64,000 nucleotides of DNA from an uncultured Aquimarina sp. (GCA_947502885.1 CANNBP010000011.1:1-64000); one strand, 5' to 3'; positions 45,951-55,684 are shown, counted from the first letter of the stretch. A program made the numbers and translations. The notes: generated by a model from the sequence alone, not told the origin.

Positions 45951-47300
45951 CTATAAGAAAAGTTTTTCTATTTTCTTAATCGATTTTGGTAAACAGCAAA
46001 CCACGACCCTATCACCTGCTTGAATATAGAAATCACCCAGCGGAATCATCCCTTTCTCATCTCTTATAACTCCTGCAATTATAGCCGAACGAGGAAAGTC
46101 AAGATCTTTAATAAAATTATCACTCACTTCGGATGTAGGTTTAACAACAAACTCAAGAAGTTCTGCGTTCATATTATTCAGTTTGGTCATGGCTACAACC
46201 TCCCCTTTTCTTATGAATCTAAATATATTATTTGCAGCCAAAAGCTTCTTGTTAATCAAAGTATCGATTCCTATAGAATGCGACAAATGAAAATAATCCA
46301 TATTTTCAACCAGCGCAATAGTCTTTCTCACTCCTTTTGATTTTGCAACAAGGCAAGACATTATATTCGTCTCAGAATTACCCGTTACAGCAATAAAGGC
46401 ATCCATATCATCAATACCTTCTTCATGTAACAATTCTACATCACGACCATCTCCATTTATAATTAAAGCATTTGGTAATTCGTCTGCCAAATCAAAAGCT
46501 TTTTCTTTATCTTTTTCTATAAGTTTAACTCTAAACTTATGATCACATAAATCTCTAGATGTCTTGTAACCAATTTTACTTCCTCCAAGAATCATCACAC
46601 TTTTTATCTGCTCTTTAACTTTAGCTGTTAATTTGTACAGTTCTTCAACTCCTCCTTTAGAGGTAACAAAATAGACTTGATCTCCTTCTTTAAAAGTAGT
46701 ATCTCCTCTTGGGATAAGTGTATATTGTGTTCCTAAACGCTGAATTGCGATAGGCATAAAATGTAACTCAGGAAAAACTTCTGCAGCTTCTCTTACTGTT
46801 TTCCCTACAAACAAAGCCTCTTTTGATAATGTCGTTCCTACCATTGTTAATGCGCCATCTTCAAACTCATAACTATCATGAAAAGCAGACTGATTAAGGA
46901 GCAACTCTATTTCGCTTGCCGCAAGAGCTTCTGGAGAAATTAATTCATCAATTCCAAATTTGATAAATCCAACTTCTTCTTTATTTTCTATAAATTCTGT
47001 ATTAGAAATCCTAGCAATAGTGCGCTTAGCTCCTAGTTGTTTAGCCAAAACACAAATAGTAATATTTGTAGTTTCGCTTGAGGTAACACTTATTACCATA
47101 TCAACATTAGCAACTCTAGCTTCTTTTAATATCGCTATTGAAGTAGAATCTCCTTTAATTACCCGAATATCCAGATGTGTATCTGCATAATTGAGGCATT
47201 CTTTATCGGTATCTATAAGGGTAATATCCTGAGACTCAAAAGAGAGCAATTTAGCCAAATGAAACCCAACCTCACCTGCACCGGCAATAATGATTTTCAT
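45951..47300 (-). CDS. trkA: Trk potassium uptake regulatory subunit, TrkA
   Basis: The start at 47300 (MKIIIAGAGEVGFHLAKLL) begins exactly at the Rossmann motif; the 20-codon upstream extension is unlikely. The 449-residue protein has two RCK-N (NAD-binding) and two RCK-C domains in tandem: KIIIAGAGEVGFHL, then VMILGGSKIGYKT in the second half. It gates TrkH in response to nucleotides. A minus-strand TATCTTTG (47403-47410) may be its -7 box. Confidence 0.95.
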   Translation of the reverse strand: MKIIIAGAGEVGFHLAKLLSFESQDITLIDTDKECLNYADTHLDIRVIKGDSTSIAILKEARVANVDMVISVTSSETTNITICVLAKQLGAKRTIARISNTEFIENKEEVGFIKFGIDELISPEALAASEIELLLNQSAFHDSYEFEDGALTMVGTTLSKEALFVGKTVREAAEVFPELHFMPIAIQRLGTQYTLIPRGDTTFKEGDQVYFVTSKGGVEELYKLTAKVKEQIKSVMILGGSKIGYKTSRDLCDHKFRVKLIEKDKEKAFDLADELPNALIINGDGRDVELLHEEGIDDMDAFIAVTGNSETNIMSCLVAKSKGVRKTIALVENMDYFHLSHSIGIDTLINKKLLAANNIFRFIRKGEVVAMTKLNNMNAELLEFVVKPTSEVSDNFIKDLDFPRSAIIAGVIRDEKGMIPLGDFYIQAGDRVVVCCLPKSIKKIEKLFL

Positions 47301-47488
47301 TGGTTTTGTATATTGTTTTCCATCTAAACATAAAGTCATACCAAGGTCAAAAAAACACATTATTTAACAACAATAAAGTGGACCTTAGAATATAAAAGCG
47401 TACAAAGATAATGTAAATTGCTTAACTGATAAAATTTGATTACCTACAACTTAATTCAAAACAATTCTCATGATCAATATCAAAAATG

Positions 47489-47496
47489 TATATTTG
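47489..47496 (+). promoter_or_regulatory. Candidate -7 box of ubiE/menG
   Basis: TATATTTG matches TAnnTTTG, 15 bp before the ATG at 47512. The -33 element is not clear. Confidence 0.35.
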
Positions 47497-47511
47497 CCTA
47501 AATTTTTTTGA

Positions 47512-48240
47512 ATGTCGGAAAATATAACTCCTTATACAGATAAGACAAAGTCTAAAAAAGAACAGGTTACAGAAATGTTTGATACCATTTCTGGCGACTA
47601 TGATGGTTTAAATCGGGTCATCTCTTTTGGAATCGATATCAAATGGCGAAAAAAAGTGGTTAAAACTGTGGGGAAATCAAAGCCCAACAGAATTCTTGAT
47701 GTAGCCACAGGAACTGGTGATCTCGCCATTAATCTTTCTAAAACAGGAGCAGAAGAAATTATTGGTTTAGACATTTCTACAGGGATGCTAGAAATTGGAA
47801 AACAAAAAATTGCGCAACAAAAATTAAGCGATATAATCACAATGGTCAAAGGAGATAGTGAGAACTTACCTTATAATGACAATTATTTTGATGCAATCAC
47901 TGTAGCTTTTGGAGTTCGAAATTTTGAAAATTTAGAAAAGGGACTTTCCGAAATTTTTAGAGTCTTAAAACCTGGAGGTGTCTTTGTTGTTTTGGAGACC
48001 TCACAACCTACAAAAACCCCTTACAAACAAGGCTTCAAGATCTATTCAACAAAAATTCTTCCTCTTATAGGAAGATTATTTTCTAAGGATAAATCGGCAT
48101 ATTCATACCTAAGTAAAAGTGCTGCTGCTTTTCCTTATGGAGAAGCCTTCAACAATATTTTGAAAAAAATTGGGTTTATAGATGTCAGAGATACCCCTCA
48201 AACTTTTGGTGTTGCGACAATTTATACAGCCACAAAATAA
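47512..48240 (+). CDS. ubiE: Demethylmenaquinone methyltransferase (UbiE/MenG)
   Basis: The 242-residue enzyme carries the UbiE signatures VTEMFDTISGDYDGLNRVISFGID, ILDVATGTGDLAINL, VAFGVRNFENLEKGLSEIFRVLKPGG and ETSQPTKTP. It makes menaquinone from demethylmenaquinone, feeding the quinone used by the Na+-NQR. It is followed by porT, an order common in flavobacteria. Confidence 0.95.
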   Translation: MSENITPYTDKTKSKKEQVTEMFDTISGDYDGLNRVISFGIDIKWRKKVVKTVGKSKPNRILDVATGTGDLAINLSKTGAEEIIGLDISTGMLEIGKQKIAQQKLSDIITMVKGDSENLPYNDNYFDAITVAFGVRNFENLEKGLSEIFRVLKPGGVFVVLETSQPTKTPYKQGFKIYSTKILPLIGRLFSKDKSAYSYLSKSAAAFPYGEAFNNILKKIGFIDVRDTPQTFGVATIYTATK

Positions 48241-48330
48241 ATAGCAAAACCTTGTGTATCCAGGGATTTTAAAAATAAAAGCAAATGTAGTAAAGTGTTT
48301 CACGCTACATAAAGTTTAATTTTAGTTTAA

Positions 48331-49059
48331 ATGAGAAGATTACTTATCTTAATTGTTGTTATACTCTGTGCTCATAATATAAATGCACAGTTATTTAGTA
48401 AAGAAAAGGTACAAAACCTACAAAATTTTGATAAGCCAAGATTTAGTTATGGTTATATTCTTGGATTTAACATCTATGATTTTAATTTTGATTATGACAC
48501 CAATGCCTATGATCCAAATGGTGATACGGATTTTGATTTCATAGACCATAACGAATCTATCGGTTTTAGTGTTGGACTCTTAGGAAACATGAGGATTAAT
48601 GATTATCTAGATCTTAGGTTCGAACCTATGGTTACTTTTAATACCAGAAACTTAAAATTTAGAAACCCTGCTTTTACTTCGGAATTTGAATCTTTACGAG
48701 AAGTTAAGTCTACATACGTGCATTTACCATTACTACTAAAAGTATCTACCAAAAGAATTAACAACATCAAACCATTTATAATAGGAGGAATATCCAGATC
48801 TATAAATCTATCTAGTAACGAAAAAAACCCTGATGATAATAGTGCAGGACAATTTAGAATGAAAACAGGTACCAATTATTATGAAATTGGCTTTGGTATT
48901 GATCTATATCTATTCTATTTTAAGTTTACACCTTCAATTAGGGGTGTATTTGCAACTTCTGATGAGCTTTTAAAAGACAATGATCCTAATAGTCCATATA
49001 CGGCTAATATTGACAAGATGTCGACAAGAGGAATCTTTATAAACTTTACTTTTCAATAA
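48331..49059 (+). CDS. porT: T9SS outer-membrane protein PorT
   Basis: The 242-residue protein has a signal peptide (ending HNINAQ) and an 8-strand barrel pattern: FSYGYILGFNIYDFNFDY, SIGFSVGLLGNMRINDYLDLRFEPMVTF, STYVHLPLLLKVSTKRINNIKPFIIGGI and YYEIGFGIDLYLFYFKFTPSIRG. PorT is needed for type IX secretion of Bacteroidota. The ubiE-porT order and its convergence on the SpoU gene fit the usual flavobacterial setting, which supports the name beyond general barrel shape. Confidence 0.85.
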   Translation: MRRLLILIVVILCAHNINAQLFSKEKVQNLQNFDKPRFSYGYILGFNIYDFNFDYDTNAYDPNGDTDFDFIDHNESIGFSVGLLGNMRINDYLDLRFEPMVTFNTRNLKFRNPAFTSEFESLREVKSTYVHLPLLLKVSTKRINNIKPFIIGGISRSINLSSNEKNPDDNSAGQFRMKTGTNYYEIGFGIDLYLFYFKFTPSIRGVFATSDELLKDNDPNSPYTANIDKMSTRGIFINFTFQ

Positions 49060-49069
49060 AGCATCCTTT

Positions 49070-49804
49070 CTAAGGCATTCTTTTAAATTCGTTTAACACA
49101 ATTGCTGTAGCCGTGGCTACATTAAGGCTTTCTGTTTTTTCACCAACACCAAATTGAGGTATTGTTATCTTATCACTTAATAATTCCTCTATTTCATTCG
49201 AAATTCCATTTGCCTCATTCCCCATTACAATAATACCATTACTAGGAAGTTTTTCTTTGTATATAGAATTTCCATTCATAAAAGTTCCAAATAGCTTCCT
49301 ACTTCCCCTTTTCTCTTTCAAAAATTCTTTTAAATCTAAATAAGTTACAACAACTCTAGTAATTGACCCCATAGTAGCCTGAATCACTTTGGGATTATAA
49401 CAATCTACGGTTTGCAAAGAACACACCAAGTTATTTACACCAAACCAATCACAAAGTCTAATAATTGTCCCTAAATTTCCAGGATCTCGAACGTCGTCTA
49501 ATACCAAAGTTAAACCTTCAAATTCAGTTTGTTCTTCTTTAGGAATATGAAAAACTGCTAATGCAAACTGTGGAGTTGTCAAAAAGCTAATTTGTTTTAA
49601 CTCATCTAAAGAGACAACATACTCAACATCTTTTTTTACATTAAAACATCCTTCTTCAACAACAAAAATAGAATGAAGTCTTAAACCAGCATCTAACAAC
49701 TCTGTTATCACCTTTTTACCTTCAGCTACAAATAATTTATGCTGTTTTCTATATTTTTTTTGATATAAACTCTTTATTAACTTCTTTTGGTTTTTGCTAA
49801 CCAT
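49070..49804 (-). CDS. TrmH/SpoU-family RNA methyltransferase
   Basis: The start at 49804 (MVSKNQKKLIKSLYQKKYRK) is preferred over a 59-codon longer frame. The 244-residue protein has an N-terminal substrate-binding domain (LFVAEGKKVITELLDAG) and the SPOUT knot: LDDVRDPGNLGTIIRLCDWFGV, QATMGSITRV, IVMGNEANGIS and ITIPQFGVGEKTESLNVATATAIVLNEF. It should methylate a ribose in rRNA or tRNA. It is divergent from the TamA-like gene with start codons only 37 bp apart. Confidence 0.92.
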   Translation of the reverse strand: MVSKNQKKLIKSLYQKKYRKQHKLFVAEGKKVITELLDAGLRLHSIFVVEEGCFNVKKDVEYVVSLDELKQISFLTTPQFALAVFHIPKEEQTEFEGLTLVLDDVRDPGNLGTIIRLCDWFGVNNLVCSLQTVDCYNPKVIQATMGSITRVVVTYLDLKEFLKEKRGSRKLFGTFMNGNSIYKEKLPSNGIIVMGNEANGISNEIEELLSDKITIPQFGVGEKTESLNVATATAIVLNEFKRMP

Positions 49805-49822
49805 ACAAATAGTGTATTTTTG
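49793..49822 (+). promoter_or_regulatory. Promoter of the TamA-like gene, inside the rRNA methyltransferase 5' end
   Basis: TTTG (49793-49796) and TATTTTTG (49815-49822) are spaced by 18 bp. The -33 element overlaps the first codons of the divergent methyltransferase gene. The expected transcript start (~49829) lies only ~13 bp before a TTG start at 49842. Confidence 0.55.
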
Positions 49823-49841
49823 GATCAATAATGAATATGGA

Positions 49842-52421
49842 TTGAAACAATTTCTGACAAAAATATTATTATTTACCTTAATCACCACCTTTTTATTTTC
49901 GTGTGATGCGGTAAAGAGAGTTCCTGAGGGGGAATATTTATTAAGTAAAAACCAAGTTTTTATTGATAGTACTCTTTCCAAAGACCCAAAAACCTATAAT
50001 CAATTATATCAAAAACCGAATACCAAATTATTAGGAATACCAATTCGGCTACACCTTTACAATCTTGCAAAGGTCAACCAAGATTCTCTTTATCAAGATT
50101 GGCTAATCAGAAAACCAAATCGCAAAAAAAGAATCACCAAACTTCTTTCTAAAAAACAAGTAGATCGTTTAGGTGTTGGCTTATCAGGAATCAACGAATG
50201 GGTAAAAAGTACTGGAGAACCCCCTACAATAATAGATGAATCAAAAGTCAAACGTTCTACCAAACAGTTAAAGGCATATTATTGGAATAATGGTTGGTTT
50301 AACACAGAAGTAGATTACAAGATCAATATAAAGGATAACAAAAAGGCATCTGTAGATTATTACATCAAGCCTCATCACCCGTACATTATTGATTCTTTAC
50401 AAACCAAAATAGAATCTAAAGTTGCCGATTCTATCTATAAGGTTAATTCAGAAAAATCTGCAATAATCAAAAATAAACAGTTCAATACTTTGGACATCGA
50501 GACCGAACGAGACAGATTAACTTCTGTATATAGAAATTCGGGTTTATTTCACTTTGAGAAAGAGTTTATAAAATTTGATGCCGATACGGTTAATACTGAC
50601 CATAAAGTCAATTTAAATCTGCTTATAAAAAACCGATCTGTAACCTCTGGAGATTCAACTGCTAGAATTCCATTTAAAGTTCACAAAATTAGTAAGGTAA
50701 ATATATTCACAGACTATACTTTTCAAAATCGTGATCAAACTCCAAAAGACACTGCTTTCTATAAAGGCTATACAATTTATGGGTTTGACAAAATTAAATA
50801 CACTAAAAAGGCAATTACAAACGCTGTCTTAATCACACCAAATGAAATTTTCAGAGAAAAAGATCGTACATTCACCTATAATCAAATCAACAACTTAAGA
50901 GCTTTTAAATATCCAAACATTAGATATAGTGCAGACCCAAATGACCCTAGTGGCAAAAGCCTTATCGCCAATATTAGGCTTACACCTAAGAAAAAATATA
51001 GCACTAACATAGATTTTGACGTTTCGACATCTAGTATTCAAGCCTTTGGTATTGGTTTTGGAGGATCTTTACTTATTAGAAACGTATTTAGAGGAGCAGA
51101 AATTTTAGAAATCTCTGCTAGAGGAAGCATTGGATCTTCTAGCGACGCAGTAGATGGAGGAGAAAAATTCTTTAACATATCAGAAGTAGGTACCGATGTG
51201 AGGCTATCTTTTCCTAAAATACTTTTCCCGTTTAATGTCAATAAATTGATTCCAAAACACATGTCACCGACCACTAATCTTATTTTTGGAACTAATATTC
51301 AACAAAACATTGGTCTTGACAAACAAAATGCCACTGGTGTATTTAATTACAGATGGAAACCAAGTAATATCCTATCAAATCAAATAGATATTATAAATGT
51401 TCAATACGTAAGAAATCTAAATACCAGTAACTACTTTAACATCTACAATGCATCATATAATAGATTAAATGATATAGCTACCCAAGTACTTAATCCAGAT
51501 TCTCCTTTCTTTAGACAGTTCAATGACGAACCTTTAAGTATAAATAATGTCGCCCTTGGCATACCAGATGGAGCAAATGGATTTATTGCACAGACATTAA
51601 GTTCTCAAGCCAATCAAAACCTAACCGCTGAACAAACACAAACTGTAAGAGACATTAATGAGAGAAAAGTTCGATTAACCGAAGACAATCTTATTTTTGC
51701 TTCTAACTATACTTTTACAAAAAACAACCGAGAAAACCTTTACGATGAAGATTACTCTAGGTTTAAAGCTAAAATCGAACTTGCTGGTAATGTACTCACT
51801 ACAATATCTAACCTTGCTGGTTTAAGCAAAAATGATAATGATCGTTTCGAAATTTTTGGAGTAGAATTTTCTCAATATGCCAAAGCCGAGTTAGATTATA
51901 TAAAACACTGGGATCTAGGAAGGAAAAATGTCATCGCATTTAGAGCCTTTGGCGGATTGGCCTTACCATTTGGTAATGCCAACAGTATTCCTTTTGCTCG
52001 AAGTTTTTTTGGAGGAGGACCTAATGATAATCGCGCTTGGGTTGTTTATGGTCTAGGACCAGGAAGTACAGGAGGAAAAGATCAATTTAACGAAGCTAAC
52101 ATGAAAATTGCATTAAATAGTGAATACAGATTTAATGTATTAGGGTCACTTCATGGAGCATTATTCATTGACGCTGGTAATATCTGGAATGTTTTAGACA
52201 ATATAGAAGACGAAGATGCTGTGTTTTCTGAACTTGATGATATACAAGAAATAGCTGTAGGAAGTGGATTTGGTTTTCGTTACGACTTTAATTTCTTCGT
52301 TCTTCGTCTTGACATAGGGTTCAAAACCTTTAACCCTTCTAATGATGAAGACAATCGTTGGTTTAAAAAATATAACTTTTCTGAAGCAGTATACAACTTC
52401 GGAATTAACTATCCATTCTAA
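49842..52421 (+). CDS. BamA/TamA-family outer-membrane barrel lipoprotein
   Basis: A TTG start at 49842 is chosen: it gives (M)KQFLTKILLFTLITTFLFSC, a lipoprotein signal, and lies just after a good promoter. The longer frame starts inside that promoter. The 859 residues comprise several POTRA-like repeats (~20-330) and a C-terminal surface-antigen barrel (~380-859) with SNYTFTKNNRENLYDEDYSRFKAK and ARSFFGGGPNDNRAW. The family inserts or exports outer-membrane proteins or lipids. The lipid-anchored N-terminus is typical of Bacteroidota TamL-type proteins. Which cargo it serves is unknown. Confidence 0.88.
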   Translation: MKQFLTKILLFTLITTFLFSCDAVKRVPEGEYLLSKNQVFIDSTLSKDPKTYNQLYQKPNTKLLGIPIRLHLYNLAKVNQDSLYQDWLIRKPNRKKRITKLLSKKQVDRLGVGLSGINEWVKSTGEPPTIIDESKVKRSTKQLKAYYWNNGWFNTEVDYKINIKDNKKASVDYYIKPHHPYIIDSLQTKIESKVADSIYKVNSEKSAIIKNKQFNTLDIETERDRLTSVYRNSGLFHFEKEFIKFDADTVNTDHKVNLNLLIKNRSVTSGDSTARIPFKVHKISKVNIFTDYTFQNRDQTPKDTAFYKGYTIYGFDKIKYTKKAITNAVLITPNEIFREKDRTFTYNQINNLRAFKYPNIRYSADPNDPSGKSLIANIRLTPKKKYSTNIDFDVSTSSIQAFGIGFGGSLLIRNVFRGAEILEISARGSIGSSSDAVDGGEKFFNISEVGTDVRLSFPKILFPFNVNKLIPKHMSPTTNLIFGTNIQQNIGLDKQNATGVFNYRWKPSNILSNQIDIINVQYVRNLNTSNYFNIYNASYNRLNDIATQVLNPDSPFFRQFNDEPLSINNVALGIPDGANGFIAQTLSSQANQNLTAEQTQTVRDINERKVRLTEDNLIFASNYTFTKNNRENLYDEDYSRFKAKIELAGNVLTTISNLAGLSKNDNDRFEIFGVEFSQYAKAELDYIKHWDLGRKNVIAFRAFGGLALPFGNANSIPFARSFFGGGPNDNRAWVVYGLGPGSTGGKDQFNEANMKIALNSEYRFNVLGSLHGALFIDAGNIWNVLDNIEDEDAVFSELDDIQEIAVGSGFGFRYDFNFFVLRLDIGFKTFNPSNDEDNRWFKKYNFSEAVYNFGINYPF

Positions 52422-52432
52422 ACATCAATCAA

Positions 52433-52480
52433 ATACACAATAAATTAAGATAATTTCTTATGATTATTTTGTGTTTTTAC
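52433..52480 (+). terminator. Imperfect terminator after the TamA-like gene
   Basis: Imperfect arms atacacaataa and ttattttgtgttttt flank a small aaga/tctt hairpin, and the right arm is T-rich. Confidence 0.4.
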
Positions 52481-52593
52481 AAAAAAACAACCCTTTTAAA
52501 AATATAATTCTAAATAAAAAAGGGGCTAAATTATCATTGTTACATATCTTTCAATCCATTTTTTTTATCGTGTAGGTTTCGGTATAATTTTAC

Positions 52594-52601
52594 TATTTTT
52601 G
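52594..52601 (+). promoter_or_regulatory. Candidate -7 box of fbaA
   Basis: TATTTTTG matches TAnnTTTG, 25 bp before the ATG at 52627. The -33 match is poor. Confidence 0.4.
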
Positions 52602-52626
52602 TAGCCTTACAAACCAAAACTAAATT

Positions 52627-53694
52627 ATGAGTCATAACATCAAGCCAGGGGTTGCTACGGGAGACGAAGTACAAGCTATTTTTAAATTCGCAAAAGAAAA
52701 AGCTTTTGCACTACCCGCAGTTAATGTAATAGGTTCTAGTTCAATAAACGCTGTTTTAGAAACTGCTGCAGAATTAAATTCTCCTGTAATTATCCAATTC
52801 TCAAACGGTGGAGCACAATTTAATGCTGGAAAAGGCTTGTCAAACGAAGATCAAAAAGCAGCTATAGCAGGTGCTACTGCTGGAGCAAGACATGTCCATT
52901 TATTAGCCGAGGCGTATGGTGTACCTGTAATTTTACACACAGATCATTGTGCAAAAAAACTACTACCTTGGATTGATGGTCTATTAAATGAAGGAGAAAA
53001 ATTCTTTAAAGAAACAGGAAAGCCTCTATACAGCTCTCATATGATTGATTTATCAGAAGAGCCTATTGAGGAAAATATAGAAATATGCAAAGAGTATCTA
53101 GCTCGTATGAGTAAAATAGGTATGACTTTGGAAATAGAATTAGGAATTACTGGTGGAGAAGAAGATGGAGTTGACAATAGTGATGTAGATGATTCTAAAT
53201 TATATACTCAACCTGAAGAAGTTGCATATGCCTATGAGGAGTTAAGCAAAGTAAGTAATAAGTTTACTGTGGCCGCTGCCTTTGGTAATGTACACGGTGT
53301 ATATAAGCCTGGAAATGTAAAATTAACACCAAAAATTTTAAAGAACTCTCAAGAGTTTATTTCAGAAAAATTTAACGTAGAACCTAACCATATTGATTTT
53401 GTATTTCATGGAGGAAGTGGTTCAACTTTAGAGGAAATCAGAGAAGCTATTGGGTATGGGGTTATTAAAATGAATATTGACACCGATCTTCAATTTGCAT
53501 TTAACGAAGGTATTCGAGACTATATGAATGATAAAATCGAGTATCTTAGAACTCAAATTGGTAATCCAGACGGTCCTGAGGAGCCTAATAAAAAATATTA
53601 CGATCCAAGAAAATGGCTAAGAGAAGGAGAAATAACTTTTAAAAACCGTCTTAAAAAAGCATTCGAAGATCTAAATAATGTAAACACATTATAA
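52627..53694 (+). CDS. fbaA: Class II fructose-bisphosphate aldolase
   Basis: The 355-residue zinc aldolase splits fructose 1,6-bisphosphate in glycolysis. Metal and active-site motifs are HTDHCAKKLLPW, SSHMIDLSEEP, LEIELGITGGEEDGVDN, AFGNVHGVYKPGNV and FVFHGGSGST, then GVIKMNIDTDLQ. The length and insertions fit the E. coli FbaA (class IIA) subgroup. accD follows after 57 bp. Confidence 0.97.
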   Translation: MSHNIKPGVATGDEVQAIFKFAKEKAFALPAVNVIGSSSINAVLETAAELNSPVIIQFSNGGAQFNAGKGLSNEDQKAAIAGATAGARHVHLLAEAYGVPVILHTDHCAKKLLPWIDGLLNEGEKFFKETGKPLYSSHMIDLSEEPIEENIEICKEYLARMSKIGMTLEIELGITGGEEDGVDNSDVDDSKLYTQPEEVAYAYEELSKVSNKFTVAAAFGNVHGVYKPGNVKLTPKILKNSQEFISEKFNVEPNHIDFVFHGGSGSTLEEIREAIGYGVIKMNIDTDLQFAFNEGIRDYMNDKIEYLRTQIGNPDGPEEPNKKYYDPRKWLREGEITFKNRLKKAFEDLNNVNTL

Positions 53695-53751
53695 CATCAA
53701 GAAAAACCAAAACTGAAATCTTAAGATTCAGATTTTAAAATAACAAAAATT

Positions 53752-54609
53752 ATGGCTTGGTTTAAAAGAACACAGAAAGGTATACAAACTGCCACCGAAG
53801 ATAAAAAAGATGTCCCAAAAGGACTTTGGTATAAATCACCTACTGGAAAAATAGTAGATGCAGAACAACTTGAAAAAAACTTCTATGTAAGCCCTGAAGA
53901 CGGCTATCATGTAAGAATTGGTAGTAAAGAGTATTTTGAGATTTTATTTGATGACAACAAGTACAAAGAACTTGATAAAAATCTAAGCTCAAAAGACCCC
54001 CTTAAGTTCGAAGACAAAAAGAAGTATGTTGACCGTCTAAAAGAAGCACAGGACAAGACAAAACTAAAAGATGCCGTTCGTACAGCAGTAGGGAAATCAG
54101 AAGGAAATGACCTTGTAGTTGCCTGTATGGATTTTTCATTTATTGGTGGTTCTATGGGAAGTGTTGTAGGTGAAAAAATAGCAAGAGCTGCTGATTATTC
54201 ATTAGAACACAATGTACCTTTAATGATCATCTCTAAATCTGGTGGTGCTCGTATGATGGAAGCCGCATTATCTTTAATGCAACTTGCTAAAACATCTGCA
54301 AAACTAGCACAACTGGCTGATGCAGGAATACCATATATCTCACTTTGCACAGACCCTACAACGGGAGGAACAACAGCATCTTTTGCAATGCTGGGAGATA
54401 TTAACATTGCAGAACCAGGTGCTTTAATTGGATTCGCAGGCCCAAGAGTCGTTAGAGATACAACTGGAAAAGAACTTCCTGAAGGGTTTCAAACAGCAGA
54501 ATTCTTAAAAGAACATGGATTTTTAGATTTCATAACTCCTCGACATGAGTTAAAACAAAAAGTAAATCTTTATTTAAATTTAGTTCTAAATCGTTCTTTA
54601 GCAAATTAG
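53752..54609 (+). CDS. accD: Acetyl-CoA carboxylase carboxyltransferase beta, zinc-less
   Basis: The 285-residue subunit makes malonyl-CoA with AccA. Core motifs are SFIGGSMGSVVGEKI, SKSGGARMMEAALSLMQ, SLCTDPTTGGTTASFAMLGDI and GFAGPRVV. The four Cys of the zinc ribbon in E. coli AccD are replaced here by Ser29, Gly32, Ser47 and Asp50 (WYKSPTG and VSPEDGYHVRIG), so no zinc can bind, as I recall for other flavobacterial AccD. It shares the fbaA transcript in all likelihood. Confidence 0.95.
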   Translation: MAWFKRTQKGIQTATEDKKDVPKGLWYKSPTGKIVDAEQLEKNFYVSPEDGYHVRIGSKEYFEILFDDNKYKELDKNLSSKDPLKFEDKKKYVDRLKEAQDKTKLKDAVRTAVGKSEGNDLVVACMDFSFIGGSMGSVVGEKIARAADYSLEHNVPLMIISKSGGARMMEAALSLMQLAKTSAKLAQLADAGIPYISLCTDPTTGGTTASFAMLGDINIAEPGALIGFAGPRVVRDTTGKELPEGFQTAEFLKEHGFLDFITPRHELKQKVNLYLNLVLNRSLAN

Positions 54610-54634
54610 ACTACATTATAAAATTTATAATAGC

Positions 54635-54671
54635 AAAAAGTGCCTTCTTAAAACAAGAAGGCACTTTTTTT
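54635..54671. terminator. Strong bidirectional terminator after accD
   Basis: A 15-bp stem (aaaaagtgccttctt/aagaaggcacttttt) with a 5-nt loop and a T-run on each strand lies between converging genes. Confidence 0.92.
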
Positions 54672-54689
54672 ATCCTGCTATTTTAATAA

Positions 54690-55517
54690 CTACAATTTAA
54701 TTTCTACCTGATCACCACTATCATTTGTAAAGGTTGCTATATTATCACAATTTCCATCTCCATAATCTAACGTACCATTATAATTTGTTTTTGAGATTTC
54801 GATAATTCCACTTACCAAAAATCTACAACTAGCCTCTCTTCTTAAGGGAGAAGTGATTTTAGCACTATGAATGTCTCCATTTTTAAAATTAGTTTCCCAT
54901 TCCCCGGTAATTAAAAATACATTATCTCCCCAATTTCCATTAAAAGCGCCTTCAATCCATTCGCGAGTTTTTGAACCAATACGCGTTGCTTGACCACCAT
55001 CTGCAAATGCAATAGTCAAATTGAGTTCCATAGTATATTGAGGGTTTCCATTATCATTTTCTTTTGTTCTTGTCACTGTTTTTGATCCCAAAAACTGCAT
55101 GTCATCTATAAAAAAGTCTTCAAAACTATAATTAATAACTACAGTTTTGGTATCAGTATCTTTCAAATAAGACAATACTACTTTTCCTTTAACAATATGC
55201 CCCCCTCTTACCTCGCATCCTTCTGATCCAAAATCTACTTGTACCACTTTAGAAGTATCGGTTACCTCTACACCAAGAGTCACACAATCTGGTAAATGCA
55301 AATGTTTTGGACCTTTCAGCAAGTTTTCCTCATTCTCATAAGCCTGCAAAAATGTATCACTTATTACCTCCGACGCTGTATCTACCTTAGCATTAAGACT
55401 AGTCGCTTCAGAATCAGAAGAAGTAGGAGACAAATCCTCTGTTTCATCCTTATCACACCCAATCAAAATCAAAGAAAAGAAAATCAAAAAACTAAATTTA
55501 ATTACATAACGCTTCAT
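54690..55517 (-). CDS. Uncharacterised lipoprotein
   Basis: The 275-residue protein has a lipoprotein signal (FFSLILIGC, then DKDETEDLS, acidic linker). The rest is beta-rich: LPDCVTLGVEV, VDFGSEGCEVRGGHIVKGKVVLSY, GEWETNFKNGDIHSAKITSPLRREASCRFLVSGIIEI, and GNCDNIATFTNDSGDQVEIKL at the end. Four Cys may form disulfides. I do not recognise a named family. It is probably exposed on the envelope. It is divergent from rpsO. Confidence 0.75.
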   Translation of the reverse strand: MKRYVIKFSFLIFFSLILIGCDKDETEDLSPTSSDSEATSLNAKVDTASEVISDTFLQAYENEENLLKGPKHLHLPDCVTLGVEVTDTSKVVQVDFGSEGCEVRGGHIVKGKVVLSYLKDTDTKTVVINYSFEDFFIDDMQFLGSKTVTRTKENDNGNPQYTMELNLTIAFADGGQATRIGSKTREWIEGAFNGNWGDNVFLITGEWETNFKNGDIHSAKITSPLRREASCRFLVSGIIEISKTNYNGTLDYGDGNCDNIATFTNDSGDQVEIKL

Positions 55518-55621
55518 ACTATTTAATTTTAATGTTATTAATATTTGACCTTAGATTCTTCAAAACGTTTAATTGTTCTTCGTTTTTTTTATATAAAGCA
55601 TGTTTCTATTACAAAAAATAT

Positions 55622-55652
55622 TATATTTGCAGGCTGATAGTAAAGCGCTATC
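55622..55652 (+). promoter_or_regulatory. rpsO -7 box and leader hairpin
   Basis: TATATTTG (55622-55629) fits the -7 consensus. Right at the expected transcript start lies a small hairpin (gatag at 55636-55640, ctatc at 55648-55652). S15 often controls its own mRNA through leader structures in other bacteria; whether this one does is not known. Confidence 0.4.
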
Positions 55653-55684
55653 TTATACATAAAAATCATTTAAATAATATTGGA

